Source of the DNA: Arsenophonus sp052174455
GTDB taxonomy: Bacteria > Pseudomonadota > Gammaproteobacteria > Enterobacterales > Enterobacteriaceae
Direction: 5' to 3'
Assembly (NCBI GenBank): GCA_052174455.1
Contig: JBQMRP010000071.1
Span: 124,001-188,000 of the forward strand
DNA length: 64,000 nt
Shown: positions 9,597 through 20,701 of the stretch, one piece after another
How positions within the stretch are numbered: the stretch's first letter is position 1
Layout of the letters: each line of letters begins with the position of its first letter
Made by a program: the position numbers and the translations under genes
The notes under the pieces: model-generated
Seen by the model: the letters and a program-made list of their open reading frames with translations, nothing else
Database searches by the model: none
Told to the model about the DNA's origin: nothing

Positions 9597-10349
9597 TTAT
9601 TGGCAATAGCTAATAAGTTTTTTCATAGCTTTTACAACATCACTATCTACGCAATAGTGGGTAGATTCATCCATCTCCATATTGGATCTTATTGTTACTT
9701 CTGATTTGCGGTAGTTCATAGTTGATAACATTATTTTTCCAGCAGATGAATGTACTTCCGGTAAACCTGCATCAATAAATTTCTGTATATTTGATAATTT
9801 CACCCCACCGCCGGCCATGATTAGAGGGCCATTTGGGATTTTTTCAGATAATATATTTAATTCTTTTAATAACGGTAAACCTAATTCTGCATTCTGCTGC
9901 TGGCCTGAAGTTAATATACGTGCAACACCTAGCTCTGTTAGCTGTATATAGGCTTGTTTTGGGTTAATACACATATCAAAAGCACGATGAAACGTAACGG
10001 CCATATCACCAGATAATGCCTTTAAAATACGCATGCGTGGTATATTAATATGCCCATCTTGATTTAATATTCCATATGCTACACCAAGAAATCCTAATTG
10101 TCTGATAAATTTAATATCCTGTTTAATGGTTTCAAACTCACTATTACTGTAACAAAAATCCCCTCCTCTTGGGCGTACAATTGGATGAACGGAAATATTT
10201 AATGTATCTAAAGCCTGCTTTAAACAACCATAACTAGGAGTTAATCCACCTTCAGTTGAACTAGAACAAAGTTCAATACGATCTGCACCAAATTCTTGCG
10301 CAATTAACGCGCATTCAGGTCCATAGCAACAAATTTCTAAGGTTATCAT
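9597..10349 (-). CDS. cutC: CutC family protein
   Basis: CutC is a cytosolic TIM-barrel protein once linked to copper homeostasis; its biochemical role remains uncertain. The 250-residue product is full length (E. coli 248). It carries the family signatures ITLEICCYGPECALIAQ at the N-terminus, ADRIELCSS near residue 25, RPRGGDFCYS near 60 and VTFHRAFDMC near 130. The start at 10349 is supported by a strong 'ggagg' about 10 nt upstream. It is convergent with cmoB, with a 48-bp gap and no obvious terminator hairpin. E. coli has yecM between cutC and argS; here that interval is filled by IS remnants. Confidence 0.93.
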   Translation of the reverse strand: MITLEICCYGPECALIAQEFGADRIELCSSSTEGGLTPSYGCLKQALDTLNISVHPIVRPRGGDFCYSNSEFETIKQDIKFIRQLGFLGVAYGILNQDGHINIPRMRILKALSGDMAVTFHRAFDMCINPKQAYIQLTELGVARILTSGQQQNAELGLPLLKELNILSEKIPNGPLIMAGGGVKLSNIQKFIDAGLPEVHSSAGKIMLSTMNYRKSEVTIRSNMEMDESTHYCVDSDVVKAMKKLISYCQ

Positions 10350-10444
10350 AATACTACAACCTCCAATTAATTATTGTTATTTCTATTTTTAATTATTAAT
10401 TAATAAGCATATTATATTGCAAATAGAATACTTATTTCAAATTT

Positions 10445-10612
10445 AGGTTGGCAAAGGATATTGCTTTGCTCGAAATGCAATTTGTAGTGACTTCTGTATT
10501 TTAATTGTTATAGTTTCAAAAAATCTTTTCTAGATCAGATATTTCAATAAATAAAGACCCATCCACAATGTAATCTACTAAGCTATCCTTGAATTATTAG
10601 CAAATTTGGCGC
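10445..10612 (-). mobile_element. IS1595-like element copy a, 5' half of an interrupted copy
   Basis: This holds the transposase C-terminal end of an IS1595-like (ISXO2-type) element read on the minus strand. It aligns with the first about 170 bp of the copies at 18975, 23425 and 46940. The rest of the copy resumes at about 11985, so the dead IS256 element at 10615-11965 sits inside it. The middle of the IS1595 transposase is missing, which suggests a deletion accompanied or followed the insertion. Confidence 0.65.
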
Positions 10613-10614
10613 TT

Positions 10615-11965
10615 ATGATCAGGCTAATTGCACTTTAAAACTTCGTGAATCTATTGTCCATCCTTAAATTTGACGTTGTTTTATAAAATGGTCATAGATT
10701 AAAATTTCTTTAGCTAGTTCTAGTTTTTGAGCAGATGGGAACAGCTTGAATACCCTAAAAGGATTGCTTTCTTCTAATCAAACTTCTTCACGTATCGCCT
10801 TCATAGTCTCACTCGCTATCAGAAAACCTAATTTAATCGGATTTCTCGTTCTTACTGATATCAGTAAGGTAACGGGAAGTTGTAGGATGCCAGCAGCTCT
10901 TTTCGTTCTTTTTCCAATTTCTTCATCGTTGCAAAGTACGTTAAAAACCTTGCCAAGAAAATATCAAAGACTTTATTAACGGCATCACAGCTCTTTGCTA
11001 GCTTAAACCTCCCGCAGCTCACTCTTAAACTTTTGATAGATGCGTTTAGAAGTGAAGGCGGAACATTAGTTCTTTTATGTACATAATAGCTATGATGCTA
11101 TATGTCTAGGAATATCTTTTGGATTGCATTCTAAACCAAGGGCAGAGTCTTTCGTAGAGCAAGTCTGAAATACACTTAAACAACGCGATTACTAGCCATT
11201 GAAAAGTTACGTTAAAGTTCGCCGCTGATTCTCGATAAGCATCTTCGAATGCAATGAGAGCTCCTTACATTCATGCAGCGCTGCTAATGATGACCAACAA
11301 GCAAAAGTGATCAGCTTGGCTGACAGGACGGTTATAGCATTAGCACACAAATAAACGTAACGCGTTATCACTTAAATCACACAGGCACCATTACCTGTAC
11401 TCTTTAAGTTATCTCTGTTCAATCTTCTGATGTTACTGACGAGAAGGATTATGTACTTCTCATCGAGAAGCGCCTCAGTGGGTTCATGAAGTTTTCGATG
11501 GTATCCCTTGCATATATAAAGTCATAGTAGCAACTCTTCGCTGCTTTTTACATATTTCAGATAAAACGATAGAGTAACGAGCTATTAAAGGATATTTCGT
11601 TGCCGTTGTGATCTTTGACCTTAGTCACTTTAATATAAACATGGTCAATACCAATCCGTATAATACGCTATGGCAATAATAGTTATAAACGATGGCATAG
11701 ACCCGCCCCGTTGTTAAAATTAGTGTTCAGCATCTTGGTTTTCAGGGTAGCTTCGATCTCCACCTTAATAGAGCTGTGCGTGCCTATCACAACTACCAGT
11801 ATTAGAATACGGATAAAGTTTATGCAAGGGAATTTGTAGATAATATCTAGTTTTATGGAAGCTCTGTAGGGTAATATCATAGTTAATTATATCAATATGA
11901 TTGAAATCAACTACGAAATTAATTAGCAGGATAGTGCCACTATCTCCGAAACTCCATAGTTGGTT
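10615..11965 (-). mobile_element. Dead IS256-family element, copy 2 (nested)
   Basis: This is a degraded IS256 transposase on the minus strand. Around 11560-11660 the reverse complement reads IKVTKVKDHNGNEISFNSSL, then a decayed YLK..K and a block equivalent to YLKGISTGDF, matching the IS256 block VKVPKVRDR...LPPYLKRTKSVEELLPWLYLKGISTGDF. Near 10800-10920 it gives ELLASYNFP (family LLAFYDFPAEHW). It is inserted in an IS1595-like copy, whose halves flank it at 10445-10612 and 11985-12435. It therefore moved after the IS1595 element had arrived. Confidence 0.75.
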
Positions 11966-11984
11966 GTCATCATTGAAGTTAAGG

Positions 11985-12435
11985 AAGCAGTTCCGCCATT
12001 TAAACCCTGTTTCAAATTAATACTTGTTTGTTTTATTATGACGAACTCCCCTGTAAAATCAATCTATTTAACATACATTGTAAATAACTAAACTATTTAT
12101 CCTTGTGATCTAATTTCACCAGAGAACTTCCAGTAAGATTATTAAATATTTTTCTACAATTGCGAATTTTAAAACGATATCGCTGTAACACTAATGAATG
12201 CCAGAACGAATAACATGTTCACTGTGACAATATGAGCATGATAAAGTGAAATAAGTTTTTGATGCATGAATCGAGATAATCTGACAGATTATCTCCGAGC
12301 TAAATTAATTATATGCACCTTTATGTTAGCAGAGAGTGAGGAAAATCTATTTAATCTGTATGACTTTTACTTTTTAGGAATGATGTAGCGAAAATCTTTC
12401 TTACAGTATAAGAGATTCTTACTAATAACTTTTAT
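11985..12435 (-). mobile_element. IS1595-like element copy a, second half
   Basis: This aligns with the right-hand about 450 bp of the copies ending near 20000, 24430 and 47965, which encode the N-terminal part of the transposase on the minus strand. All frames contain stops. It was separated from 10445-10612 by the IS256 copy between them. Confidence 0.65.
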
Positions 12436-12729
12436 CAATATAGACTTTTTCAAAAAGAAATTGAGACGATTAATTAATTAATTTTAATAGAAAAATTTTT
12501 TATTAAAAACTATTAACTGCTGCTAACAAATTTCAATATATTTTGAGATTTCTATAAAAAATTTTATTTAGAAACTAAAGAAACTTAATACAGCTTATTT
12601 TAAAAATTAAAATTTCTAATAAAAATTGCAATTTTGTAGAAGTGCAATTTTAAAAGTTAGATGAATCAAAATCTTCTTTTATTATTTAACAAAATAATAA
12701 AAGATAGTGATGAATTATATTCATTTTGA
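12436..12729. other. AT-rich spacer
   Basis: A very AT-rich stretch between two IS remnants with no ORF or recognisable remnant. Confidence 0.5.
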
Positions 12730-14095
12730 TATATGAGCTTTTGGAAATGATAGCGAGGGTATTCCTGCTGATTAATTTCATAGATAATTTCAACAACAAT
12801 AGAAATAATATCTTATAAAAAAGTCTATTCCTACAAATACTGGAGAAGCCAGATATTACCTTATCTATTCCATGAATTCATCCGTAATTGTGTTACAGAA
12901 AACTGATAGAACCGCTGTTAAGGTGGTACTCGAAGCCATCATACTGCAAATAACATACTTCACAATAGCATCTTATTAACCAAGTCTCATGTCATCGACC
13001 ATAACGGTTATTTGCTACAGCGAAGCAAACAAACTGCTATTAGCTATGTTTAGATTAAAGTGCCTAAGGTTAATGGATAGGATTACAGCAGCAACAGAAT
13101 ATACTTTAATAGCTTATTTCTACCGTTTATTTATCTAAAGCGTATAAAACGTCGAAAATTTTTTACCATGGCTTTTCTACGGATATATCCATCGGTGATT
13201 TTCATGAAGCTCTGTGGGCGCTTTACGATGGAAAAGTACATGGTTTCTCTCTAAATTATATCAGTATACTAAAATGGGAATGCCTTAAAAAGCATAGAGA
13301 ATGGTATCTACGTGATTTAAACAATACGCCTAACGTTTATTTATTACTTGAAGATATGTATGATTCTATTAGTTAAACTGATTTCCTTTATCTACCGCTC
13401 ATTACTGGCGTCACCGCGCATAAAAGTAAGGAGCTCGTTGCGCTCGAAGATGGTTATCTAGACTCAGAATCGAGTTTGGTCAAATTTATCAGTAGACCGC
13501 GAGCACGTGACTTAATTGTATTTTTAGGCTTATACTGGGGCACCATATCCCGGTTTCATTAGTTTTTAGAATGCAACAGCAAAAATATTATCAGACATAT
13601 AGCACTAATGCCATTAGTTACACAAAATAGGTAATACGCCGCCTTCATTTCTCAAAAGCATGGTAACCGAAAGTTAAGGTTGAATTGCATGGTTCTCTGG
13701 ATAGCAGAGAACCGCAATATCATTAATAAAGATTTTTTGATATTTTGTTGCAAGCTTTTTAGCGTATCCTTAATCGATAAAGAACCTGGAGAAAGATTGA
13801 GAAGAACGGCTGAGCATTCTATATCTTCCCGTAAGCGCACTGGGCATTATAAGAACGCCGGATTTAATTGAATTAGATTTTACGTAACAGTGTGAGGCTA
13901 TAAAGCTAATCTTAAAAGCACTGTAGTTCGAGGAAAGTAACCTTTTCAAGAGTATTGAAGGTATTGAAACTGCTTCCGTCTGATCAGAAAAGCTGTAACC
14001 ATTTAGGAGAGTTAATCTTACTGATCCTAGTGCTAAACAATATTAAATTTTAGAATACAGAGCAGATTCACAAAGCATCAAAGTGAAATGTAGCC
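12730..14095 (+). mobile_element. Dead IS256-family element, copy 3
   Basis: This is a plus-strand IS256 remnant collinear with copy 1. Around 13040-13070 it reads IKVPKV in the same context. Around 13390-13460 it gives a block close to the family core: GVTAHKSKELVALEDGYLDSE (consensus GATADGRKELVALEDGYRESEQSW) with few changes. This is the best preserved stretch of any copy. Stops and frameshifts still break every frame. It ends about 150 bp before the argS start. Confidence 0.75.
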
Positions 14096-14245
14096 TGATT
14101 GCTAAAAACTAGATTTGGTAATAACTCTTGATACTGGCAAGAGAATAGCTAATTTAGTATAAAGCCAGATATTTTATCATAATACTTATAGCTATATATC
14201 TTACTAAATTCAACATGACAGCTATTTCATCATTAAGGTAATCAC

Positions 14246-15976
14246 ATGAATATTCAGGCTATTCTTTCAGAAAAAATTAGGAATGCATTAATCGCCGTAG
14301 GGGCTCCTAAAGGTAGTGAGGCATATATCCGCCCTTCAACAAAATCTAAATTTGGTGATTATCAAGCTAATGGTGTCATATCTGCAGCTAAAAAAATCGG
14401 CATTCCTCCACGTCAGTTAGCTGAAAAAATTCTGCCACTACTAAACTTGGAAAAAATTGCTAGCAAAGTTGAAATAGCAGAATTAGGTTTTATTAATATT
14501 TTTCTTAATAAGCAATGGATAGCTGAACAAATTGAACTTACTTTGCAACATGAAAAATTGGCAATTAGGACTGTTAAACCACAAACTGTAATTATTGACT
14601 ATTCAGCTCCAAATGTAGCAAAACAGATGCATGTTGGTCATTTACGTTCCACTATCATTGGTGATGCTGTTGCTCGTACATTAGAGTTTTTAGGTCATAA
14701 AGTAATACGTGCTAATCATATAGGCGATTGGGGCACCCAGTTTGGTATGCTGATTGCGTATCTAGAAAAAATTCAACAAGAAAATGCTAGCAATATAGCT
14801 TTAGCTGATCTAGAAACTTTTTATCGTGAAGCTAAAAAACATTATGATGAAGATGAAAACTTTGCTGAAATTGCGCGTAATTATGTGCTTAAACTACAAT
14901 CTGGTGATGAATATTGTCGTAAAATTTGGCGTAAATTAATTGATATTACCATGGAGAAAAATCAACAAATTTATCATCGTTTGAATGTTACTCTAACAGA
15001 AGACGATGTGATGGGTGAAAGTTTATATAATAATATGCTACCTGATATTGTTTCTGATTTAACTGGTAAAGGTTTAGCTGTTGAAAATAATGGTGCGATG
15101 GTAGTTTATTTGGATGAATTTAAGAATAAGGATGGTGATGCCATGGGGGTTATCATCAAGAAAAAAGATGGTGGCTTTCTTTATATGACAACAGATATTG
15201 CCTGTGCAAAATATCGTCATGAAATATTACATGCTGACCGAGTATTATACTATATAGATTCACGCCAACATCAACATCTCATGCAAGCGTGGGCTATTGT
15301 ACGTAAAGCTGGCTATATTCCCGATACAATGTCATTAGAGCACCACATGTCTGGTATGATGCTAGGTAAAGATGGTAAACCGTTTAAAACTCGAGCCGGC
15401 GGAACGATCAGGCTCATCGAATTACTTGATGAAGCAATTGATCGGGCGAGTGATCTTATCCGAAAAAAAAATCCAGCTATTCTAGAAAAGGAGTTGCAAT
15501 CAATTAGTCAGGTAGTTGGTATTGGTGCAGTAAAATATGCTGATCTATCAAAAAATCGTACAACTGATTATATTTTTGACTGGAACAATATGTTAGCTTT
15601 TGATGGTAATACTGCGCCTTATATGCAATATGCCTATGCTCGTGTTACTTCTATTTTTAAACGGGCTAATATTGACCCAACCGCACTAAGCGCCCCGATC
15701 ATTTTAATAAATAAGTATGAACAAGCTCTAGCGATACGTTTATTACAATTTGAAGAGACGATACTAATCGTTGCTCGTGAAGGTTTTCCACATATTATGT
15801 GTGCTTATTTATATGATTTAGCTAGATTATTTTCTAGTTTTTATGAACATTGCCCAGTTTTGGGTGTAAAAAATAATGACTTAAAAGAAAGCCGATTAAA
15901 ATTGGCATTATTGACGCAAAAAACCTTAAAAATTGGTTTAGACACATTAGGGATTGAAACGGTAGAAAAAATGTAA
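14246..15976 (+). CDS. argS: Arginyl-tRNA synthetase
   Basis: ArgRS charges tRNA-Arg and, unusually for a synthetase, needs the tRNA for amino-acid activation. The product is 576 residues (E. coli 577). It has the N-terminal Add-1 domain (about 1-110), the HIGH-type motif AKQMHVGHLRS near 125-135, a KMSK-equivalent region MMLGKDGKPFKTRAGGT near 373, and the C-terminal DALR anticodon-binding domain (about 455-576, with YAYARV). The start at 14246 has 'aaggt' about 9 nt upstream. It is intact from end to end, flanked upstream by IS256 copy 3 and downstream by a terminator-like hairpin. Confidence 0.97.
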   Translation: MNIQAILSEKIRNALIAVGAPKGSEAYIRPSTKSKFGDYQANGVISAAKKIGIPPRQLAEKILPLLNLEKIASKVEIAELGFINIFLNKQWIAEQIELTLQHEKLAIRTVKPQTVIIDYSAPNVAKQMHVGHLRSTIIGDAVARTLEFLGHKVIRANHIGDWGTQFGMLIAYLEKIQQENASNIALADLETFYREAKKHYDEDENFAEIARNYVLKLQSGDEYCRKIWRKLIDITMEKNQQIYHRLNVTLTEDDVMGESLYNNMLPDIVSDLTGKGLAVENNGAMVVYLDEFKNKDGDAMGVIIKKKDGGFLYMTTDIACAKYRHEILHADRVLYYIDSRQHQHLMQAWAIVRKAGYIPDTMSLEHHMSGMMLGKDGKPFKTRAGGTIRLIELLDEAIDRASDLIRKKNPAILEKELQSISQVVGIGAVKYADLSKNRTTDYIFDWNNMLAFDGNTAPYMQYAYARVTSIFKRANIDPTALSAPIILINKYEQALAIRLLQFEETILIVAREGFPHIMCAYLYDLARLFSSFYEHCPVLGVKNNDLKESRLKLALLTQKTLKIGLDTLGIETVEKM

Positions 15977-15999
15977 TTCCTACTTAGCATATAGGATAC

Positions 16000-16028
16000 A
16001 AGCAGGATGAGTTTCTCCAAGCCTGCTT
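16000..16028 (+). terminator. Probable argS terminator
   Basis: A 7-bp inverted repeat (AAGCAGG at 16000-16006, CCTGCTT at 16022-16028) begins 23 nt after the argS stop. A T-containing tract follows after a few bases. The stem is short and the loop long, so this is a moderate call. Confidence 0.45.
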
Positions 16029-16469
16029 ATGCATCATTTTGTTTAAATATAATCGTTGCAACAATAAAAACAGACGGTTAAGCTAATATAATATTCAGAA
16101 AATAAAAAAAGAATACGATTATTAATAATGCAACAACAATCGCAGTACATAAACCAATATTTAAAATTGGTATCTATAATTTTATCTCGCTACTTTACTA
16201 TTTTTCATAAATTATACTAATAAAAAATTATTAAATGTCATAACATCATGAAACAATAAAAGCTATTATATATTATCTGTTCATGGAAAGATTAATTAAT
16301 ATTTTTGTATTTACCAGAAATCAAAGAGAATGATCAGTTTACTAATGACTTAATTATCTATTTTAATAGATCAATAATAATAATTATTAAATAATAGTAA
16401 AAGAATTGGAGACGGATCAGAAATTTTTATAATCAAGCTGTTTTATCAAAAATCCTTCTTGCGCACCGC
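16029..16469. other. AT-rich spacer after argS
   Basis: AT-rich sequence with no ORF above background and no gene remnant that I could identify. Confidence 0.5.
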
Positions 16470-17115
16470 TCTATTTATAGCAAAATTGCTATTGAAAGAT
16501 ATAAGATGATGGAAAATATCATGATGATGAAGTTCCATCGTAAGGCAACTACAACATATAAAATCAGAGCTTCCTTTAGACCGGAAGGAAGCCTCTTTCC
16601 ACTTTGATTAAAGGTTATGGCACATTTTAAGCTTATCTTTGCTAAAGGGTAAGAATAAGATGATATTGATGATTATATCCATATTCCTCCATTCTTTACC
16701 GACGAGAGACTGTTGCTCGTTCAGGAAACTATAGTCGTTTTTTTGTGAAAAACATATTCCCATTCTTGATGATCTGCTAGCACTCGTACTCGAGTTCTTG
16801 AGCTTAGTTTTATTTAAAATTGGACTGAATCGCTATTACGCAGACTAGAATTATGGAATTTGCGTGAAATAAGGTGAAAGTCTCGAAGCTAAAGAATAAA
16901 GCATTTAAAAGCCACGAGCCTGGGTGTTAACCTGTACGTAGATATAAAATATCTTCTACAAATACTAAACGGGAGCTTCACGACGTTATCTTTTCGTAGG
17001 CGCATAGATTGCGGCACTCGATGGGTTTTATCCATTTTTACAAGACATATACTAAGGCTAATATGCCTAAAGCGGTTATAATGCTACTATTATGCTTTTA
17101 GTTACACTATCCTCG
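16470..17115 (+). mobile_element. Dead IS481-family element, copy 2 (3'-truncated)
   Basis: This is collinear with the first about 650 bp of the IS481 copy at 6745-7765. The shared parts are the transposase start (MMKFHRKATTTYKIRA at about 16525), the helix-turn-helix region, and the stretch leading to the 'RATRWVF' block (here near 17000). Similarity stops around 17115, before the DDE glutamate region. Every frame has stops. Confidence 0.7.
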
Positions 17116-17309
17116 ATATTAGCACTCTAAGTGGCCTGGATACTTACTGATATCAATTGTGGTAAAAAATATTTTCCCTTAGCTATCATTGTGGTATTGT
17201 TTTCTCTGACCATAATTTTGTTACAGAAAAATATTATGAAAAAACTAATAAAATAAAATCGACTATTGATTTTATCAACTGAATTATTATTAAATCTAAC
17301 GTATAACTG

Positions 17310-18675
17310 TTAGGGTTATGTTCCACTCTGATTTTTTGTGATTTTCTTCTCCATCCTTAAATTTGGCATTGTTTTCTACAAGAATATCAAAAAAAATAAA
17401 ATGCCTTGCTGTCGGTTCCAGGTTTCTCTGAGCAGAAGGAAATAGCTTAAAAATCATAAAATAATTGTTTTCTTTGAATAAACTTCTTCACATATCACTT
17501 TCATAGTCTTACTCACTGTTAAAAAACCCAATTCAATCGGATTAGTCCGTCTTATGACGCCTAGTACGCTGATGGAAAGACACAGAATGCTAGCTGTTAT
17601 TTTTTAATTATTTCCAGATTTCTTATCTTTTAGAATGCTTTTCTGAAAACATTGAAATAAAACATCTAGGCCTTGATGATTGGGGTCATAGTTCTCTAGT
17701 ATCCAGAGTTCTTGTAACTCATCTCAACTTTTGGTTGTATGTCTTTAGAGAGTGAATGCAATAAATCAGCTGTTTGTTTTGTATACCTAAAAGGGTTGGT
17801 GTTGCATGTTTTGAAATATCTTTAAGATTACATTCTAAAACTAAGGGCATCGGTCTCTCGTAGCAAACTTGGAAGATACAGTTAAATCCAGAGCTCACTA
17901 GCTATTGAGAAGTTCGGACCAATTTATTTTTAATCTTAATAAGTATTTTGACCACAACAATCTCCTTACGTCAATGCGCAATTCCGTCAATAATAATCTA
18001 TCAGGTAAAGGTAATAGCTTGCTTGACAGGGATAGCGCATGCCATCATCAGCCCAGAAATAAATATTAGGATTATTGCTTAAATCACGCAGCCGACAATG
18101 GCTGTGCTTTTAAGCATTGTTGTTTCAATCTGCTATGGTACCTAACTATAGAGAGATCATGCACGTTTCATCAAGAGGAGCTCACAAAGTTTCATGAAAT
18201 CACCGGTGAATATATGCCTCATAGGTATATAATCCGTGGTTAGAAAATCTTTGCTGCTTTTGTACACTTAAAATAAACGTGTTAGCAACAAGCTCTTAAA
18301 GCATATTTCATTGCTGCTGCGATCTCCTGACCTTCATCACTTTAATTTCAACATCGCCAATAGTAATCTGTATGATTTTTATAGTAATAAATAAGCATTA
18401 CGGATGATCGCTATATGTCTGTTTGTTGACAAGGCGGCGTTGAGCATGTTTGAGAAGTATGGTTTCGATCGTAGTCTTAACAAGCTGCTTATCGTCTGTC
18501 TGTCATCATTATGAATGAGTTCACGCAAGGGAATCATAGGTAATATCTGGTTTAGTAGGTTACATCTAGGTAGACTTTTCATAAAATATAATATCTATGT
18601 TCTTGAAATCATTTATGAAATTAATCAGCAGGATACATGCCAGCATCTCCTAAACTTCATAATAATAAATATGTA
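17310..18675 (-). mobile_element. Dead IS256-family element, copy 4
   Basis: This is a minus-strand IS256 remnant sharing its ends and internal order with the copies at 10615, 25800, 33110, 38740 and 44320. The left end carries 'ttctccatccttaaattt' and the right end 'gcaggataca.gccagcatctc'. Only fragments of the transposase are readable. Small open frames near 18379-18846 are by-products. Confidence 0.7.
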
Positions 18676-18974
18676 TAACTCTAATAAAGATTTTTGATAA
18701 ACAGAAGCGAAAGCGTTACTGGGCAATCTATTTAAGGATCTGGATATTAATTTCCGGTAATTCATGTCAATCAAATTGATAAGATGCAACCGTAAGAGTA
18801 TTTCAATAACAAAACATACTAAAAAGACTTCTTTTCTCGGCGCCAATATGGTATTTATTCATCATTCTAAAATATGCAGATTATTATAAAGCTGTTATTT
18901 GTGAAGGTTTTGCGCTTAATATATTATTAATGAATAATTTTAGTTAAACGTGATTGAGATGATAGAATCAAACT
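18676..18974. other. Spacer between IS remnants
   Basis: About 300 bp of AT-rich sequence between an IS256 copy and an IS1595-like copy. No gene remnant was recognised. Confidence 0.45.
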
Positions 18975-20000
18975 ATGTTGAGAAAAGATTATTGTTTGCT
19001 TGCAGAGTAGTTTGTATCCATATATGCATTTCAATTGTTGTGCTTTTAAATAATTTTCTCTAGACAGATAATTCGGTAAATAAAACGACTCTACATGATA
19101 AAATCTACTCAGTCATCTTTTTTAATCTGATAATATAACTATTCACATTTCAAATATAGAATTCATTACTAACAATTCCCTGGTTGCCTTAGTCATATTA
19201 GGCGATAGTGAATAATTTAATGCTCGCTAGCAAAGGTTTGATATCATTTTAACTTCATCTGATAAAGAGATAAACTCTTTATCAATGATCGGGATTAAGA
19301 TATATCTAACACACTGTGCATTAAACTCCTAAAGAATCTCATTGCTCGTATAATTCTGTCAATTTCAATCAAATAAAGACCCCAATTTATTCTTTCCTTT
19401 TATCTTCTTTTTCTCCCGCGTTTCTAGATTTCCTATATTTAATATAATGTTTCCATTTAAATAAATTAAGAAAAATGTTTTGTCGATTTTAAAATTTACT
19501 TAATGCATTTAAGTTAACTGTTTCTGTTGAAAGAAAGAAGTAGTAACGCAACCTAAACGGTGGTTAAAAATTAATATCTTTTTGTTTTTTTTCTGACTCT
19601 CGTAAAGTCAAGCTATTCAGGATATATTGAAGATAACTAAACCATTTATCTTTGTGATATATTTTGCTAGAGCTTTGCAATAAGATTATTGCATCTTTTC
19701 TTGTAATCGAGGATTTCGCAACAATATTGGTGCATAACTCTAATAAACCTTTCCAGCGGATAACATTTTTCATTATGATAATATGATGGATAATAAAGTG
19801 GAATGAGTTGATTTAATACATGAATCGAGATAATTTGATAGATTTTCGTTGAAATAACTAATGAAATATAGTTTTATTTTGCCAGAAATAAAGGAAAGAA
19901 TTTCTTTGATCGTATAAATGTTTACTTTTCATGGAAACCTCTGTAGGAAAACCCTTCTACTATACAAGAGATTTCTACTAACAATCTTTTCTAAGATAAC
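18975..20000 (-). mobile_element. Dead IS1595-like element, copy b
   Basis: This is about 1 kb and collinear with the copies at 23425 and 46940. The transposase reads on the minus strand. Its N-terminal part survives as the open frame at 19564-19773 (with KSSITRKDAIILLQSSSK), and C-terminal remains lie near 19000-19200. The family is inferred from copy c, where the C-terminus is better preserved. Confidence 0.65.
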
Positions 20001-20039
20001 CTTAAATTATCATTTAAAGAAAAATTTGCTATTTCGAGA

Positions 20040-20650
20040 CAACCAGTATTAATTGAAAATTAATAGGGATTATTTCTCTTCTTTTAGTTAGATAATTATC
20101 TTAATGTTGTTTTCGCGGATTGGAATAATTTAGCCTATTTAGGTTATTTGATTTTTATTAAATCATGCAAGAAAGTTTGTTCCTATTGAAAAGGTGTCCT
20201 GCCTTTTGTTTAACTGGTAATACTAAAATAGGCATTTTGCCATTTGTTCTCCATTCCGTCTTAATCCAAATGGATGTATCATTAATTAAACTAAAAATTT
20301 AATTATCAATGATAACGAAGTAATTTTGGTTTTAGGTAGTATTAATTTAGTCAAGGGCAGGCCTGTTATTTATGCGATACCCTATCTACATGTTTAATGA
20401 ATTTTACCAAAAGCGGTTGCTGGCTTTGTTCAAGCTCTACCTGTCACCTAATAAGATGAAAATAATTTTTTTTGCTACTGTTAAAACCAGGTAATTGAGC
20501 AATAGATTTGCTATCCATCTGCTTAATTTTAACCTTTAATGAAAATTTTCAGTAAATATCACTATCGTTTTCTCGCTTTATATACGTTAATAAATTAAAG
20601 TTATGTCTTTAGATATTATCTAAAGGTTGATAAACTAGAAAATAATTTTA
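20040..20650 (+). pseudogene. trmO: trmO (tsaA) remnant, tRNA methyltransferase
   Basis: TrmO (YaeB/TsaA) methylates t6A37 to m6t6A37 in a tRNA-Thr. Just upstream of proS, on the same strand, fragments of it can be read in shifting frames. The clearest is NEVILVLGSINLVKGRPVIY followed by AIPYLHV (E. coli DSVILKLGSLDLVDGTPVVDIKPYLPF) at about 20305-20390. Before it lie traces of the RxTFRPNPIGMSLVELK block and after it ILPKAVAGFVQALPV. Stops and frameshifts are frequent. In E. coli trmO is next to proS, which supports the call. The ends are approximate. Confidence 0.75.
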
Positions 20651-20701
20651 ATAATTCGTTAATATTAACTTGGAAGTAATCGTTGTTGATGGAAGCTAAT
20701 A

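Noticed and set aside
18379..18846. Small overlapping open frames of 60-73 codons
   Set aside because: They lie in or beside an IS256 remnant, lack conserved motifs and are of a length expected by chance.
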